Positions 6,179-7,859 of a DNA stretch of 7,859 nucleotides are shown piece after piece (within the stretch, counting starts at the first letter, position 1; each line of letters begins with the position of its first letter). The notes beneath the pieces were generated by a model. It was not told where the DNA came from. It was given only the letters and a program-made list of their open reading frames with translations, and ran no database searches. Position numbers and translations under genes: made by a program. The DNA is from Polyangium sp. (in: bacteria) (GTDB lineage: Bacteria > Myxococcota_A > Polyangia > Palsa-1104), in the NCBI GenBank assembly GCA_025450955.1, contig JANWLJ010000171.1:1-7859 (forward strand). Reading direction: 5' to 3'.

Positions 6179-6637
6179 TTACTCTTCGCCCTCGAAATAG
6201 TCGGTCACTAAATCTTTCTGACGGAACATGAAGCGCTTGCCGGTCGGGAAGCTGCCGACGGAGCAGGCGAGCTTGCCCGATTCGGGATACTCGACGACGT
6301 CGTGGCCGCTCACCGCCGCCACGCCGAGATAGACGCACGGCAGGCTGGTGTGGTTGAAGAGCTGGTGCGCGGCGCCGCCGGCGGGAAACGAGACGAAGTC
6401 GCCGGGGCCAATCTCCGTCTCGCCCTCGGGGGTGCGGACCTGGGCGCGGCCGGAGATCACGAACAGCGCCTCCTCGGTGACGTGATGCGCGTGCATGGGA
6501 AACGCGAACTGTCCGGGCGCAAGCTCCCACAGCCCGCACGGCATCTTTTCGCCCGCGAGCGCCTTGCGCCGCTGATCGAATCGGCCGTGATTCATCGCGT
6601 GAGCCCACTCCATTTCCTGTGTACGAATAATCTTCAT
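6179..6637 (-). CDS. Small single-domain cupin protein
   Basis: The 152-residue cytoplasmic protein is one RmlC-type cupin barrel. The first metal motif is G42-x6-H49-A-H51-x4-E56-x6-G63 (in FPMHAHHVTEEALFVISG), and the second is GPGDFVSFPAGGAAHQLFN with H91. The likely metal ligands H49, H51, E56 and H91 are all present, so it probably binds a divalent metal. The tail holds the segment DVVEYPESGKL (113-123), seen in a subgroup of uncharacterised stand-alone cupins. Cupins of this kind act as isomerases, dioxygenases, or sugar or small-molecule binders, and the sequence does not tell which. It lies 25 bases downstream of the cystathionine beta-synthase-like gene on the same strand, so a link to sulfur amino acid metabolism is possible. 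ATG 6637 is fixed by a strong Shine-Dalgarno. It converges with the zinc-ribbon gene, 15 bases between stops. Confidence 0.88.
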   Translation of the reverse strand: MKIIRTQEMEWAHAMNHGRFDQRRKALAGEKMPCGLWELAPGQFAFPMHAHHVTEEALFVISGRAQVRTPEGETEIGPGDFVSFPAGGAAHQLFNHTSLPCVYLGVAAVSGHDVVEYPESGKLACSVGSFPTGKRFMFRQKDLVTDYFEGEE

Positions 6638-6643
6638 TTCGCG

Positions 6644-6650
6644 CCTCCTC
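6644..6650 (-). promoter_or_regulatory. Strong ribosome binding site of the cupin gene
   Basis: On the minus strand GAGGAGG ends six bases before ATG 6637. It is the only near-perfect Shine-Dalgarno in the window and fixes the cupin start. It suggests the cupin is translated efficiently on its own despite following another gene closely. Confidence 0.8.
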
Positions 6651-6662
6651 GGCGAAGCCTCA

Positions 6663-7595
6663 TCACGCGTTCATCCACTTGCACGAGCGATAGCGATCCC
6701 AGGCGTCGGGGAGAATGACGACCACCGGCCCGGCGAGCGTCGCGCCGGCGGCGATGCGCAAGGCGGCGCCCACCGCGGTGCCCGCCGCGCCGCCGACGAA
6801 ACGCCCCTCTTCGCGAATGAGGCGGCGGCACATCGCGAAGCTCTCCTCGTCGGAGACGCGCACGGCGCGATCGATCACCGTGCGGTCGAAGATCTCGGGC
6901 GGCCGGCTCGCGCCGATTCCTTCGATCGCATACGGACCGTCGGCGCCGAGCTCGCCGCGCTCGACCCAATCCGCGAGCGCCGAGCCGATCGGATCGGCGA
7001 GCACGATGCGCACGTTCGGCAGGCGACGCTTGAGGAAGCGGCCGACGCCGGTGATGGTGCCGCCGGTGCCGGCGCCGGCGACGAACGCGCTCAACTCGCC
7101 GCCGGTCTGCTCGAAGATCTCCGGGCCGGTGGTGGTCTCGTGCGCGAGCGCGTTGACCGGGTTGCGAAACTGGTCGGTGAGAAACCAGCCATTTTCCGTC
7201 GCGAGGCGCGCCGCCACGGCTTGGAAATTCTCCGCGTCGCCGGGCGGCCGATTGGGCGTCACGATCACCTGGACGCCAAGCGTCTGAAGCGCGCCGCGCT
7301 TGTCGAGCGACATCTTCTCCGGCAGGACGCACACCAGCCGGTAACCGCGCGCCGCGCAGACGAGCGCCAGCCCGAGCCCGGTGTTTCCGGCGGTGGCCTC
7401 GACGAGCGTATCGCCGGGATGAATGAGCCCGCGCCGCTCGGCGTCGTCGACGATCGCAACCGCGATCCGATCTTTGACGCTGCCGCTCGGATTGAGCTGC
7501 TCGCACTTGGCGAGCACCGGCACCTTGCAGCCCGCGGCCACCCGCCCGAGCGGCACCAGCGGGGTTCGGCCCACCGCATCGAGGAGCGACGGCAT
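6663..7595 (-). CDS. PLP-dependent cystathionine beta-synthase/cysteine synthase family enzyme, catalytic core only
   Basis: This 310-residue protein is a fold-type II PLP enzyme. Marks in order are LLDAVGRTPLVPL, NPSGSVKDRI with Schiff-base K41, EATAGNTGLGLA (66-77), PEKMS (92-96), GAGTGGTITGVG phosphate loop (174-185), IEGIG (224-228), GGAAGT (268-273) and LPDAWDRYRSCKW. The 'ADP.GS', IEGIG and ILPD...W segments favour cystathionine beta-synthase (serine plus homocysteine to cystathionine) over CysK, but O-acetylserine sulfhydrylase activity cannot be excluded. There is no N-terminal haem region and no C-terminal CBS-domain pair, so it is the minimal core. The usual serine contacting the PLP ring nitrogen (GGS-x-G) appears to be A270. 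ATG 7595 is chosen; an in-frame GTG at 7604 adds three residues. It follows the upstream gene by 25 bases and precedes the cupin by 25, forming a likely operon. Confidence 0.9.
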   Translation of the reverse strand: MPSLLDAVGRTPLVPLGRVAAGCKVPVLAKCEQLNPSGSVKDRIAVAIVDDAERRGLIHPGDTLVEATAGNTGLGLALVCAARGYRLVCVLPEKMSLDKRGALQTLGVQVIVTPNRPPGDAENFQAVAARLATENGWFLTDQFRNPVNALAHETTTGPEIFEQTGGELSAFVAGAGTGGTITGVGRFLKRRLPNVRIVLADPIGSALADWVERGELGADGPYAIEGIGASRPPEIFDRTVIDRAVRVSDEESFAMCRRLIREEGRFVGGAAGTAVGAALRIAAGATLAGPVVVILPDAWDRYRSCKWMNA

Positions 7596-7620
7596 GCGCG
7601 TCACGGTATCACCAACTATT

Positions 7621-7859
7621 TTAGCCCGGAGGAGATTGCATCCGCAGATAGCCGACCGCGTTTGTCACCGGGGTTGGCAGCGACAACGCGGAGGCTGCTG
7701 CGCGCAGACGATCCGCCAGACACTCGCCGGCCGGGGTCCCCTCGAGCGTCCCGCCGAACGAAAGGCTCCATTTCCCGTCGGTGATCTCGATTTTCGCTGC
7801 GAAGCTACCTTCGTCGCGGTAGCCGGTGGTGCAATCGGCGAGATGGGAGCCGGCCTGGA
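7621..7859 (-). CDS. C-terminal part of an AgmX/PglI-like domain protein (partial, 5' end outside window)
   Basis: Reading the minus strand from the right edge gives 79 open codons ending at TAA 7623-7621. The residues include HLADCTTGYRDEG, then FAAKIEITDGKWSLSFGG, TPAGECLADRLRAAASALSL and VTNAVGYLRMQSPPG. The layout matches the C-terminal domain of the lipoprotein at 1744-2235: a cysteine, a beta-strand pair around a glycine, T-x-x-G-x-C then a helix, and a final hydrophobic strand. I therefore read it as a second domain of that general kind, though sequence identity is low and it may be only a structural analogue. There is no start codon in the window because the gene continues past the edge. 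It ends 25 bases before the cystathionine beta-synthase-like gene, so the three minus-strand genes here probably form one operon. Function unknown. Confidence 0.6.
   Translation of the reverse strand, partial: QAGSHLADCTTGYRDEGSFAAKIEITDGKWSLSFGGTLEGTPAGECLADRLRAAASALSLPTPVTNAVGYLRMQSPPG

Noticed and set aside
6634..7506. Minus-strand open frame of 290 codons overlapping the PLP enzyme.
   Set aside because: It is a frame-shifted, Arg-rich shadow of a well-recognised enzyme.

Overview
This is a high-GC chromosomal window that looks like a predatory or social deltaproteobacterium of the Myxococcota. That placement is inferred from base composition, several secreted or lipid-anchored proteins, a cysteine-rich secreted protein, and a short MYXO-CTERM-like C-terminal tag. 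There is no rRNA, tRNA, CRISPR array, insertion sequence, phage gene or obvious repeat array. Genes are packed closely and no stretch over 300 bases lacks a gene.

Layout: (1) The left edge holds the C-terminal part of a plus-strand two-helix membrane protein, ending at 268. (2) From 3567 down to 275 lie four minus-strand genes in the order TlpA-like thioredoxin, GRAM-domain membrane protein, lipoprotein with an AgmX/PglI-like C-terminal domain, and secreted GH5 endoglycoceramidase-like hydrolase. The last two are only 11 bases apart and probably cotranscribed. (3) Divergent from these, 3742-4790 on the plus strand holds a translationally coupled pair (ATGA overlap): a small cysteine-rich secreted protein and a glycine-rich outer-membrane-barrel-like protein. 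(4) 4973-6163 (+) encodes a protein with an N-terminal domain resembling a degenerate metallopeptidase, then two membrane helices and a C-terminal four-cysteine zinc ribbon. (5) From the right edge to 6179, a minus-strand cluster runs: 3' end of a second AgmX-like gene, a cystathionine beta-synthase/cysteine synthase core enzyme, and a small cupin with the only strong Shine-Dalgarno in the window.

Most of the window is envelope biology: secretion signals, a lipoprotein, membrane helices and a surface-tagged hydrolase. The cystathionine beta-synthase-cupin pair is the one clearly metabolic unit (sulfur amino acid metabolism plus a probable metal-binding cupin). I see no convincing complete new defence or mobile system. 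The best leads are the endoglycoceramidase-like enzyme with its sorting tag, the apparent pseudo-zincin with a zinc ribbon, the coupled Cys-rich/barrel pair, and the altered PLP-site serine in the cystathionine beta-synthase-like enzyme.
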